Assembly: GCF_000421625.1 (NCBI RefSeq)
Contig: NZ_ATXJ01000006.1
Span: 1-64,000, forward strand
From: Thermus islandicus DSM 21543
Lineage (GTDB): Bacteria; Deinococcota; Deinococci; Deinococcales; Thermaceae
DNA: 64,000 nucleotides
Direction: 5' to 3'
Each line of letters starts with the position of its first letter. The stretch's first letter is position 1. Position numbers and translations under genes: made by a program. The notes below the pieces were generated by a model. It had not been told where the DNA came from. It ran no database searches and saw only the letters and a program-made list of their open reading frames with translations. Below are positions 8,095 through 15,446 of the stretch, in pieces.

Positions 8095-8511
8095 CTATCC
8101 ACTATGCAGGGCCTCCCCTACGGAGACGAAGCCCTGTTCCCAGAAGTGCTCGTCGTAGGCGAAGGCCTTTTCCAGCCGCCTTTCCCGCATGAAGAGGAAG
8201 CTCGTCCAGTCCACCAGGCTTACCTCCCGCCTGCCTGAGGCCAGGAGCGCGGTGAGGGCGGCGCGGTGCAGGGCCTCGCCCACGGGCGCCACCTCCACCA
8301 CCCCCAGGAGGTCGTGGGCCAGGGCCTGGACCGCCTCCACGCCGAGCCGCCTTTGGACCAGGGCCACGCTCTCCACCACCACGTAGGCGTGGGTCGTGAG
8401 GGGCCAGCGGGCCTCCAGAAGCCCCCTGAAGGTTTGGGCGGCCTCCTGGTGATGGGCGTCGTCCCGGTCCAGAAGGGCGTAGAGGGCCGAGGTGTCAAGG
8501 AAGACGGCCAA
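8095..8511 (-). CDS. vapC: VapC-type PIN-domain toxin
   Basis: 138 residues. PIN-domain ribonuclease with all four expected acidic residues: Asp6 in FLDTSALYAL, Glu47 in VVVESVA, Asp101 in SLVDWTSF, Asp120 in FAYDEHF. VapC toxins cleave tRNA or rRNA in a Mg-dependent way and stop translation unless bound by VapB. The start overlaps the vapB end by 17 bases. The stop codon lies directly against the nadB remnant, so the pair occupies the place of the lost nadB N-terminus. Confidence 0.9.
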   Translation of the reverse strand: MAVFLDTSALYALLDRDDAHHQEAAQTFRGLLEARWPLTTHAYVVVESVALVQRRLGVEAVQALAHDLLGVVEVAPVGEALHRAALTALLASGRREVSLVDWTSFLFMRERRLEKAFAYDEHFWEQGFVSVGEALHSG

Positions 8512-8746
8512 AGGCCTCCTCCAGATAGCGGTCGTGGGCCTCGCTCACGTCCCTTTGGCCGGAGGCGAAGCGGCCCACGGCGAGGAGGGCCCGCCTGGCC
8601 TGGCCCTCATAGCCCTCACCCTCCTCTTCCAAAAACCGCTCCACCGCCCGGCGCACGAGCTCCGCCAAGGAAACCCCCTCCGCGTGGGCCTTGGCCTTGA
8701 GCCGCGCCCACTGGGCCTCAGTGAGCTGCACCTGGGTGCGCACCAT
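8495..8746 (-). CDS. vapB: VapB-type antitoxin, ribbon-helix-helix
   Basis: 83 residues. N-terminal ribbon-helix-helix DNA-binding domain (RTQVQLTEAQWARLKAKA then VSLAELVRRAVERFL), followed by a C-terminal tail that should wrap the toxin. It normally represses its own operon with VapC. The start codon is inside an operator-like repeat (8746-8777). The antitoxin lies just after the nadC remnant in the same direction. Confidence 0.88.
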   Translation of the reverse strand: MVRTQVQLTEAQWARLKAKAHAEGVSLAELVRRAVERFLEEEGEGYEGQARRALLAVGRFASGQRDVSEAHDRYLEEAFGRLP

Positions 8747-8777
8747 GCCATCATGGTAGCATACTTTGCCATCATGG
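8746..8777 (-). promoter_or_regulatory. vapBC operator, 11-bp direct repeat
   Basis: TGCCATCATGG occurs at 8746-8756 and again at 8767-8777. Each copy contains the small palindrome CCAT-C-ATGG. The repeat period is 21 bp, i.e. two helical turns, fitting two VapB dimers on the same face. The first copy overlaps the vapB start codon and the second overlaps the end of the nadC remnant. Confidence 0.6.
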
Positions 8778-9277
8778 ACGCACCACCAGGAGGGAGAGGT
8801 CCAAGGCCTGAGTGGGTGAGGGCCCCCACGGAGACGTAGTCCACCCCGGCCTCCGTTGCCGCCCGCGCCCGCTCCAAGGTCATGTTCCCGCTCGCCTCGA
8901 GGGGCACCCGCCCTCCCGCGCGGCGCACCGCCTCCCTTACCCCGCCCGCGGCCCGGATGTGGTTCTCCTTGAGGCGGGTGTCCAGCACCTGGGTCCCCGT
9001 CCCCTCGAGGGCCTCCACGTAGGCCCGGGTCAGGGTGGTGATCCCGGAAAGCCTCTGGAGGAGGTTAAGGGCGAGCCTCGCGGGGGTCGGCGAGGGCGAA
9101 GACCCGCTCCGCCACCCAAAGCCCTGCGAGGACGCCCCTTTCCTTGGCGAGGATCACGGCCTCGCCCCAAAGGTCCTCCGGGACCACGAGAAGGCTCGTG
9201 AGGTCCCCGTGTCCCAGGTCCTCCAGGAGCCAGGCCTTTAGGGCCTCCTCCAAGCCGCCTTTCCCGAGCGCCTCCAC
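8772..9277 (-). pseudogene. nadC: Nicotinate-nucleotide pyrophosphorylase (nadC) remnant with several deletions
   Basis: From a GTG at 9277 the reading starts well ([12 protein letters not shown], then [18 protein letters not shown]). After ADP a deletion with frame change joins to [21 protein letters not shown] second deletion fuses VLDTR directly to LKENHIRAAGG, losing the phosphate-binding segment that normally lies between. A third joins REAVRRA to GGRVPLEASGN. After THS the frame is two bases short; the true end DLSLLVVRP is in another frame with stop at 8772-8774. Only about half of the 270-280 residues of the family remain. The enzyme would make NaMN from quinolinate. Confidence 0.85.
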
Positions 9278-9283
9278 GCCCCC

Positions 9284-9289
9284 ATTGTA
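9284..9289 (-). promoter_or_regulatory. Surviving -10 box of the nadC remnant
   Basis: Read on the minus strand this is TACAAT, six bases before the GTG at 9277. The promoter looks intact although the gene is not, so it may now drive vapBC. Confidence 0.5.
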
Positions 9290-9335
9290 AGGAGAGGGCC
9301 TTTCCCCTTCGGCTCCCCGCCCTAGCCTGGAGGGG

Positions 9336-11297
9336 ATGGGAAACCGCCTCAAGGGCGCCCGAAGCCCCTACCTCCTCGCCCACGCCGAGGACCCCGTGGA
9401 CTGGTACCCCTTTGGCGAGGAGGCCTTCCGGAAGGCGAGGGCCGAGGACAAGCCTGTCTTCCTCTCCGTGGGCTACGCTGCCTGCCACTGGTGCCACGTG
9501 ATGCACCGGGAAAGCTTCCAGGACCCCGAGGTGGCGGCCCTGCTCAACGCCCACTTCGTGCCCGTGAAGGTGGACCGGGAGGAGCGGCCCGACGTGGACG
9601 CCGCCTACATGCGGGCCCTTGTGAGCCTCACGGGCCAGGGGGGCTGGCCCATGAGCCTCTTCCTCACCCCCGAGGGCAAGCCCTTCTTCGGGGGCACCTA
9701 CTTTCCCAAAGAGGACCGGGGGAGCCTCCCCGGGTTCAAACGGGTCCTCCTGGCCGTGGCTCGGGCCTGGCAGGAGGGGCGGCGGGAAGTCCTGGAGGAG
9801 GCGGAGCGGCTGGCCAAGGCGCTTTGGCGCAGCCTGACCCCGCCTCCGGGGCCCCTGGCGGCGGACCTGGAGGAAAGGGCGCTGGGAACGCTTTCGCAGG
9901 CCTTTGACCCCGAGTGGGGCGGGTTCCTCCCCGCCCCCAAGTTCCCCCAGGGGCCCCTCCTTCTTTACCTCCTCTCCCGGGCCTGGGAGGGAGAGCCTAC
10001 GGCACGAAGGCTCCTCCCTCCCACCCTCCGGGCCATGGCCCTTGGGGGGCTTTACGACCAGGTGGGGGGTGGGTTTCACCGGTACAGCGTGGACCGCTTC
10101 TGGCGGCTACCCCACTTTGAGAAGATGCTCTACGACAACGCCCTCCTGGCCCGGGTTTACCTCGAGGCCTACGCGCTTTGGGGGGAACCCCTCTACCTCC
10201 GGGTGGCCCAGGAGACCCTGGACTGGCTCCTTTCCATGCAGGACCGGGAGGGGGGGTTTTACACCGCTGTGGATGCGGAGAGCGAGGGGGAGGAGGGGCG
10301 GTACTACACCTGGACCGAGGCCGAGCTGAAGGAGGCCTTAGGGGAAGATTTTCCCCTGGCCCGCCGCTACTTTGCCCTAGGGGAGGACCTGGGGGAGCGC
10401 TCGGTCCTCACCGCCTGGGGGGAGGGGGAGGTGAGGGAGGCTTTGGGGGAGGGCTTGGCCGCCTGGCGGGCTGGGGTCAGGGCGAGGCTTCTCGCCGCGC
10501 GCGGGCGGCGGACCCCGCCTGCCTTGGACGACAAGGTCCTCGCCGACTGGTCCGCCCTGGCGGTGCGGGCTCTGGCCGAGGGGGGGAGGCTTTTGGGGGA
10601 GAGGCGCTACCTGGAGGCTGCCCGCAAGGGGGCCCGCTTCCTCCTCGCGAGGATGCGCCGGGGAGGCCTCCTGCGCCACGCCTGGCGCAGGGGGGACCTG
10701 GGCGAGGAGGCCTTCCTCTCGGACCAGAGCTTTGCCGCCCTGGCCCTGCTGGAGCTGTACACCGCCACGGGGGAGGGGCCCTACCTGGAGCAGGCCCGCC
10801 TTCTGGCGGAGGAGGCCCTTTTGGCCTTCGGCCCTTCCGAAGCTGAGAGTGGCCTGCCCCTTCCCGCCCAGGAGATGGACGAGACAGCCCTGCCGGCGGG
10901 GGCAAGCGCCCTGGCCGAGGCGTTTTGGCGCCTCGAGGCCCTCCTTGGCGAGGGCCAAGGCTACCGGGAGCGGGCGGAGAGGATCCTGGAAAGCCGGGCC
11001 CTTCTCCTTGGCCGCTATCCCCACGCCTTCCCCGGGTTCCTTTTGGCCAAGCGGCTCCTGGAGGCGGGCTCCGAGCTGGCCGTTCCCCTTCCCTCCCCCC
11101 TGGCGGAGGCCTCGAGGCGGCTCTACCTCCCCCTTACCCAGCTGGTTCTGGCCCCGGCGGGAGCCCTCCCCACCTTGGAGGGCAAAGAGCCGGGAAAGGC
11201 CTATCCCTGCCGCCGCGGGGTTTGCCGGAGGCCGGTAGTGGAGGTGGAGGCGCTTTTGGGGGAGGTTCAGGCTCTGTATGGGGGGGATAATGTGTAA
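9336..11297 (+). CDS. YyaL/DUF255 thioredoxin-fold protein with C-terminal glycoside-hydrolase-like barrel
   Basis: 653 residues. N-terminal thioredoxin-like domain (residues 1-165) with Cys50-His-Trp-Cys53 in ACHWCHVMH and [16 protein letters not shown], the DUF255 signature. The remainder is an alpha/alpha toroid like those of N-acylglucosamine epimerases ([17 protein letters not shown], then [12 protein letters not shown]). The family is widespread, and the mammalian relative is SPATA20; its biochemical role is not established. A -10 TAGCCT (9323-9328) seven bases before the ATG implies a leaderless mRNA. Divergent from the nad remnants. Confidence 0.88.
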   Translation: MGNRLKGARSPYLLAHAEDPVDWYPFGEEAFRKARAEDKPVFLSVGYAACHWCHVMHRESFQDPEVAALLNAHFVPVKVDREERPDVDAAYMRALVSLTGQGGWPMSLFLTPEGKPFFGGTYFPKEDRGSLPGFKRVLLAVARAWQEGRREVLEEAERLAKALWRSLTPPPGPLAADLEERALGTLSQAFDPEWGGFLPAPKFPQGPLLLYLLSRAWEGEPTARRLLPPTLRAMALGGLYDQVGGGFHRYSVDRFWRLPHFEKMLYDNALLARVYLEAYALWGEPLYLRVAQETLDWLLSMQDREGGFYTAVDAESEGEEGRYYTWTEAELKEALGEDFPLARRYFALGEDLGERSVLTAWGEGEVREALGEGLAAWRAGVRARLLAARGRRTPPALDDKVLADWSALAVRALAEGGRLLGERRYLEAARKGARFLLARMRRGGLLRHAWRRGDLGEEAFLSDQSFAALALLELYTATGEGPYLEQARLLAEEALLAFGPSEAESGLPLPAQEMDETALPAGASALAEAFWRLEALLGEGQGYRERAERILESRALLLGRYPHAFPGFLLAKRLLEAGSELAVPLPSPLAEASRRLYLPLTQLVLAPAGALPTLEGKEPGKAYPCRRGVCRRPVVEVEALLGEVQALYGGDNV

Positions 11298-11300
11298 AGT

Positions 11301-11334
11301 TTCACGATTATTACGGCTCGTGAGCAAAATCTCC
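11301..11334. repeat. 34-bp intergenic element, copy A
   Basis: Just after the stop of the YyaL gene. TTCACGATT, five bases, GGCTCGTG, then an A-rich run and TCTCC. CACGA and TCGTG can pair as a 5-bp stem with a 10-nt loop. The same two exact blocks with the same spacing recur at 57942-57975, also directly after a stop codon. Confidence 0.6.
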
Positions 11335-11344
11335 ATAAAACACA

Positions 11345-11394
11345 TTGACACCCTCCCCCAACCGGGGTAAAGTGACCCTACCGACCGGTCGGTG
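11345..11394 (+). promoter_or_regulatory. Acyl-CoA ligase promoter with TetR-type operator
   Basis: -35 TTGACA (11345-11350), 17 bp, -10 TAAAGT (11368-11373): the best promoter in the window. The palindrome TACCGACCGGTCGGTG (11379-11394) overlaps the expected start point. It fits the site TACCGACCGNTNGGTN that I remember for the Thermus TetR-family fatty-acid regulator PfmR; that consensus is from memory. Confidence 0.75.
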
Positions 11395-11441
11395 TTCCGA
11401 GGCCTGACCCGCCGAGGCCAAGCCGCTGAGGGGAGGAAAAG

Positions 11442-13052
11442 ATGCTTCCCAGCACCATGATGGAGGAGGAGCTCAACCTTTGGGACCTTCTGGAGCGGGC
11501 CGCAGCCCTTTTTGGCAGGAAAGAGGTGGTTTCCCGCCTCCACACCGGAGAGCTCCACCGCACCACCTACGCCGAGGTGTACCGCCGGGCCAGGAGGCTC
11601 ATGGGCGGCCTAAAGTCCCTCGGGGTGGGCGTGGGGGACCGGGTGGCCACCCTCGGCTTCAACCACTTCCGCCACCTGGAGGCCTACTTCGCCGTCCCCG
11701 GCATGGGGGCCGTGCTGCACACCGCCAACCCCCGCCTCTCCCCCAAGGAGATCGCCTACATCCTGAACCACGCCGAGGACAAGGTCCTCCTCCTGGATCC
11801 CCAGCTCCTGCCCTTGGTAGAGGCCCTACGGGGCGAGCTCAAGACCGTGGCCCACTTCGTGGTCATGGACGCGAAGGCCCCCGAGGGCTACCTGGCCTAC
11901 GAGGAGCTCCTGGGGGAAGAGGCGGACCCCGTGCGGGTGCCGGAAAGGGCCGCCTGCGGGATGGCCTACACCACCGGCACCACCGGCCTCCCCAAGGGGG
12001 TGGTGTACAGCCACCGCGCCCTGGTCCTCCACAGCCTCTCGGCCGGCCTACCCGACGGGACGGGGCTCTCGGAAAAGGACGTGGTCCTGCCCGTGGTCCC
12101 CATGTTCCACGTCAACGCCTGGTGCCTCCCCTACGGGGCCACCCTGGTGGGGGCCAAGCAGGTCCTGCCGGGGCCGAGGCTTGACCCCGCCTCCCTGGTG
12201 GAGCTCTTTGACGGGGAAGGGGTGACCTTTACCGCCGGCGTGCCTACGGTGTGGCTCGCCCTGGCCGACTACCTGGAGAGCACCGGCCACCGGCTGAAGA
12301 CCCTAAAGCGCCTCACCGTAGGGGGCTCGGCGGCCCCACGGAGCCTGGTGGAGCGCTTTGAGCGCATGGGCATAGAGGTGCGCCAGGGCTACGGCCTCAC
12401 CGAGACCTCCCCGGTGGTGGTGATGAACTTCATCAAGGGCTACCTGGAGGAGAGGCTTTCCCCGGAGGAGCGAATCACCTTCAAGGCCAAGACCGGCCTC
12501 CCCATCCCCCTGGTGCGCCTCCGGGTGGCCGACGAAGCGGGTAGGCCCGTGCCTCAGGACGGGAAAACCCTGGGGGAGGTCCAGCTCAAGGGACCCTGGA
12601 TCACCGGGAGCTACTACCAAAACGAGGAGGCCACGCGCAGCGCCCTCACCCCGGACGGCTTCTTCCGCACCGGGGACATCGCCGTTTGGGACGAGGAGGG
12701 CTACCTGGAGATCAAGGACCGGCTCAAGGACCTCATCAAGTCGGGGGGGGAGTGGATCTCCAGCGTGGACCTGGAAAACGCCCTCATGGGCCACCCCAAG
12801 GTGAAGGAGGCGGCGGTGGTGGCCATCCCGCACCCCAAGTGGCAGGAGCGCCCCCTGGCGGTGGTGGTGCCCCGGGGGGAGAGGCCCAGCCCGGAGGAGC
12901 TGAACGAGCACCTCCTCCGGGCGGGCTTCGCCAAGTGGCAGCTTCCCGACGCCTACGTCTACGTGGAAGAGATCCCAAAGACTAGCGCAGGCAAGTTCCT
13001 GAAGCGTGCTATAAGGGAGCAGTACAGGGACATGTTCCAAGGGAGCGCATAG
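11442..13052 (+). CDS. Long-chain fatty-acid--CoA ligase
   Basis: 536 residues, ANL superfamily. Adenylate motif YTTGTTGLPKGV (about residues 180-191), A5 motif QGYGLTETSP, A7/A8 TGDIAVWDEEGY and IKDRLKDLIKSGGEWIS, and the catalytic Lys near the end in SAGKFLKR. It activates fatty acids to acyl-CoA via acyl-AMP. It is very similar over its length to the T. thermophilus enzyme of known structure as I recall it, with clear differences, so it is a homologue from a related strain or a paralogue. SD is GGGAGG. The stop overlaps the next start by one base, and the operator upstream predicts control by fatty acyl-CoA. Confidence 0.93.
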   Translation: MLPSTMMEEELNLWDLLERAAALFGRKEVVSRLHTGELHRTTYAEVYRRARRLMGGLKSLGVGVGDRVATLGFNHFRHLEAYFAVPGMGAVLHTANPRLSPKEIAYILNHAEDKVLLLDPQLLPLVEALRGELKTVAHFVVMDAKAPEGYLAYEELLGEEADPVRVPERAACGMAYTTGTTGLPKGVVYSHRALVLHSLSAGLPDGTGLSEKDVVLPVVPMFHVNAWCLPYGATLVGAKQVLPGPRLDPASLVELFDGEGVTFTAGVPTVWLALADYLESTGHRLKTLKRLTVGGSAAPRSLVERFERMGIEVRQGYGLTETSPVVVMNFIKGYLEERLSPEERITFKAKTGLPIPLVRLRVADEAGRPVPQDGKTLGEVQLKGPWITGSYYQNEEATRSALTPDGFFRTGDIAVWDEEGYLEIKDRLKDLIKSGGEWISSVDLENALMGHPKVKEAAVVAIPHPKWQERPLAVVVPRGERPSPEELNEHLLRAGFAKWQLPDAYVYVEEIPKTSAGKFLKRAIREQYRDMFQGSA

Positions 13053-13813
13053 TGTTCCTGGAGAAGTTCCGCTTAGATGGCAAGGCGGCCCTGGTCACCG
13101 GGGGCTCCCGGGGGCTTGGCCTCGAGGCCGCCCTCGCTCTGAAGGAGGCCGGGGCCAGGGTGGCGGTGGTGGCGCGGCGGGCGAGCTTCTTTGCCGAGGC
13201 CCAAAAGGCCCTAGGGGAGGACGCCCTCTACCTGGAGGGGGACGTGCGGGACGAGGCCCGCCTGGAGGCCATCGCGGAGGAGGTGGAGGAGAAGCTTGGA
13301 CCCCTGACCATCCTGGTGAACGCCGCCGGGATCAGCTGGGGGGCCCCTTCCCTGGAGATGCCGGCGGAGAAGGTGCGGGAGGTCTTGGAGGTGAACCTGG
13401 TGGGGGCCTTTCTGGCCAGCCGGGTGGCCGCACGGCGCATGAAGGAACAGGGCTACGGCAAGATCCTTCACATCGCCTCCGTGGCCGGGCTCAAGGGGGA
13501 GCCCCCCGAGGTTTTGGACGCCGTGGGCTACACCGCCTCCAAGGGAGGCCTCATCGCCCTCACCCGGGACCTGGCGGTGAAGTGGGGGAGGTGGGGCATC
13601 CGGGTGAACGCCCTCGCCCCGGGGTTTTTCCCCACCCGGATGACGGAGAGGGTCCTGCCCCGGGCCGAGCCCTTCCTCAGGGCCACCCTGCCCCTGGGCC
13701 GCCCGGGGGCCCCGGGGGAGCTGGGCGGGGCGGTCCTGTTCCTGGCCAGCCCCGCCTCCGACTACGTGACCGGGGCCGTCCTGCCCGTGGACGGCGGGGC
13801 CACCGCCCTCTAA
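13052..13813 (+). CDS. Short-chain dehydrogenase/reductase (3-oxoacyl reductase-like)
   Basis: 253 residues, GTG start sharing one base with the upstream stop. Classical SDR: cofactor loop TGGSRGLG near residue 15, NAAG at about 90, catalytic Ser in IASVAG and YTASK, and the C-terminal GAVLPVDGG. It likely interconverts 3-oxo and 3-hydroxy acyl (or related) substrates with NAD(P). Co-transcription with the acyl-CoA ligase suggests a fatty-acid or hydroxy-acid role; FabG-like synthesis genes are not next to it, so I do not assign fabG. Confidence 0.85.
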   Translation: MFLEKFRLDGKAALVTGGSRGLGLEAALALKEAGARVAVVARRASFFAEAQKALGEDALYLEGDVRDEARLEAIAEEVEEKLGPLTILVNAAGISWGAPSLEMPAEKVREVLEVNLVGAFLASRVAARRMKEQGYGKILHIASVAGLKGEPPEVLDAVGYTASKGGLIALTRDLAVKWGRWGIRVNALAPGFFPTRMTERVLPRAEPFLRATLPLGRPGAPGELGGAVLFLASPASDYVTGAVLPVDGGATAL

Positions 13814-13826
13814 CCCGCCGGAGGGA

Positions 13827-14297
13827 TCAGCGCCTCTGGGTCCAAAGGACCCCGAGGGCGAGGAGGAGGCTCGCGGCGGTGGCCTCCAGAGGAGAGCGGC
13901 GCCGCACGGCCAAGGCCACCCCCACGCTGTAGGCGCCCCAAAGCAGGGCGGCCAGGACCAGGAGAAGGTCCCCGAGGAGCCGGGAACCCTCCCCTCCCCC
14001 ACCCGCTTGGCCCAAGGCCAGGAGGCCCACCCCCGTTCCCGAAAGGACAAGGCCCCCAAGGAGGCTTGGGCCCAAGGGCTTCCGGAAGTAGAGGCTGTAG
14101 GCGAAGGCGGTGGAAAGGGGGTACAGGGCGGCCACGGCGCTGGCGTCCGAGGCGGGAGCCAGGCGCACCCCCGTGAAGAAGACGAGGTTGAAGAGGGCCA
14201 GGAAGAGGGTTTCCCCCAGGGGGGCGAGCCTAGGCAGCCGCCCGAGGACCAGGAGGAAGAGGGGCATCGCCAGGGCAAAGCGCAGGAAGGACCCCCC
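13827..14297 (-). pseudogene. EamA/DMT-family permease remnant
   Basis: About 155 codons of an EamA drug/metabolite transporter: FLRFALAMPLFLL, FTGVRLAPASDASAVAALYP, GLLALGQAGG, then LLVLAALLWGAYSVGVAL, which is the first helix of the second repeat. A complete protein has two five-helix repeats of about 140 residues each. Here the first helix is missing, cut by the end of the GH130-like gene at 14298, and the last three to four helices are missing. The original substrate cannot be told. Confidence 0.75.
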
Positions 14298-15344
14298 CTA
14301 GACCGGGACGATGCGGGCAAGGACCTCCTCCAGGGGGGCGGTGAAGACGCCGAGGGCGTAATCCCCCACCCCGCCCACGAAGACGAGCTCCTCCCCGTAG
14401 AGGAAGAGGCCGTTGCCGTAAAGGGTCAGGGGGCGGTCCCCGTAGGACTCCACCAGGCCCTGGGGGGCCAGGAGGTAGTGGGAAAGGCCCACCATCTCCC
14501 CGTCCCCCTTAAGGCGGGCAAACCCGTGCCGGTAGGAGAGGTCCCCCCGGAAGATGCCGTGGAAGGCCACCAGGTAGGTGCCGTCCTCGAGGCGGAGGGC
14601 GTTGGTGGACCAGCCCACCTTGTACTCAAAGGGCTCCGGGGGAAGGACGGGCCTGAGGTCGGTCACCCTCAGGGTGTCCAAGGCGAGGCGCCCTCGCCAG
14701 CAGAGGTCCGGGACGCCGGAAAAGCTCGGCCTTAGGAGGAGGTTCCCCCCCTCCAGCAGGGTGGCGTTTTTCGTGGGGAGGTAGAGCCCCTCCCCCTCCT
14801 GGCCCACCTTGAGGAGCCCCTTCCGCCTCACGGAAAGGTCCTCCCCCAGCTCGGCCAGGGCGAGGGCGGCGGTGAAGACGTCCTTGTGGTCGGTGTTCCG
14901 GGCGTCCCCCAGCTTGCCCACCGCAGTGTAGAAGAGGAGGAACCCCGCGTCCGCCGCGTGGGCTCGGGCGTCCTCGCACCCCCGGACGGCCTCGTAGAGC
15001 TCCGTGGGGTAGAGGACGATCCGCACAGGCAAGGGCCTGGGGACCCGGCCCCGAAGGAGGTCCTCCACGGGCACCGCCGCGTGCCCGATGGCCGAGGCGT
15101 AGCTGTAGTAGTCAAAGATGAGGCGGGGAAAGAGGTGGACGACCCCGTCCTTCAGGACCGCCCCGGGGTTGAAGGCGGCCAAGGGGCGTTGCCTGGGGTA
15201 GTTCTCCACCCGGACCTCCTCCGGGGAGATGTAGAGGCGGCGGCGGAAAAGGTCCTCCGTGTGCGGGCTCCTGAGCCCCTGGGCGCGCGCCAGGAAGCGG
15301 CGGGCCTCCTCCTTTAAGGTCTCCTCCAGCTCGGCGATGGTCAT
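14298..15344 (-). CDS. GH130-like beta-propeller glycosidase/phosphorylase
   Basis: 348 residues from the ATG at 15344, which has GGAGGT five bases upstream (a TTG at 15350 is less likely). The sequence has the rhythm of five-bladed propeller enzymes: PLAAFNPGAVLKDGVVHLFPR, KVGWSTNALRLEDGTYLVAFHG (parts), GVGDYALGVF. GH130 members cleave or phosphorolyse beta-mannosides and related sugars. It is divergent from a LacI regulator and sugar transporter, and a LacI-type operator lies between the two start sites. It could instead belong to another propeller family (GH43 or GH32-like). Confidence 0.6.
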   Translation of the reverse strand: MTIAELEETLKEEARRFLARAQGLRSPHTEDLFRRRLYISPEEVRVENYPRQRPLAAFNPGAVLKDGVVHLFPRLIFDYYSYASAIGHAAVPVEDLLRGRVPRPLPVRIVLYPTELYEAVRGCEDARAHAADAGFLLFYTAVGKLGDARNTDHKDVFTAALALAELGEDLSVRRKGLLKVGQEGEGLYLPTKNATLLEGGNLLLRPSFSGVPDLCWRGRLALDTLRVTDLRPVLPPEPFEYKVGWSTNALRLEDGTYLVAFHGIFRGDLSYRHGFARLKGDGEMVGLSHYLLAPQGLVESYGDRPLTLYGNGLFLYGEELVFVGGVGDYALGVFTAPLEEVLARIVPV

Positions 15345-15371
15345 GCCCAACCTCCCCCTCGGTTTTACCAG

Positions 15372-15401
15372 AAGCCCACCCTTGGGGAAAGGGTGGGGCT
15401 T
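15372..15401. promoter_or_regulatory. Inverted repeat between divergent promoters
   Basis: AAGCCCACCCTT (15372-15383) and AAGGGTGGGGCTT (15389-15401) pair with one bulged G and a 5-nt loop. It sits between the GH130-like and lacI starts and touches the lacI -35 box. It could insulate the two promoters or form a hairpin in the GH130 leader. Confidence 0.4.
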
Positions 15402-15445
15402 GACAGGGCCGGGGGGAGTGGGCTAGGCTTTGCGTAAACGGTTAC
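15400..15445 (+). promoter_or_regulatory. lacI-type promoter and operator
   Basis: -35 TTGACA (15400-15405), 18 bp, -10 TAGGCT (15424-15429). GTAAACGGTTAC (15434-15445) is a near-palindrome with the central CG typical of LacI-family operators and ends one base before the start codon. Binding there would block the regulator's own transcription and could affect the divergent GH130-like gene. Confidence 0.65.
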
Positions 15446-15446
15446 G

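Noticed and set aside
8545-9018. A 157-residue protein from the nadC region
   Set aside because: It joins non-contiguous parts of NadC and then runs through vapB in the wrong frame.
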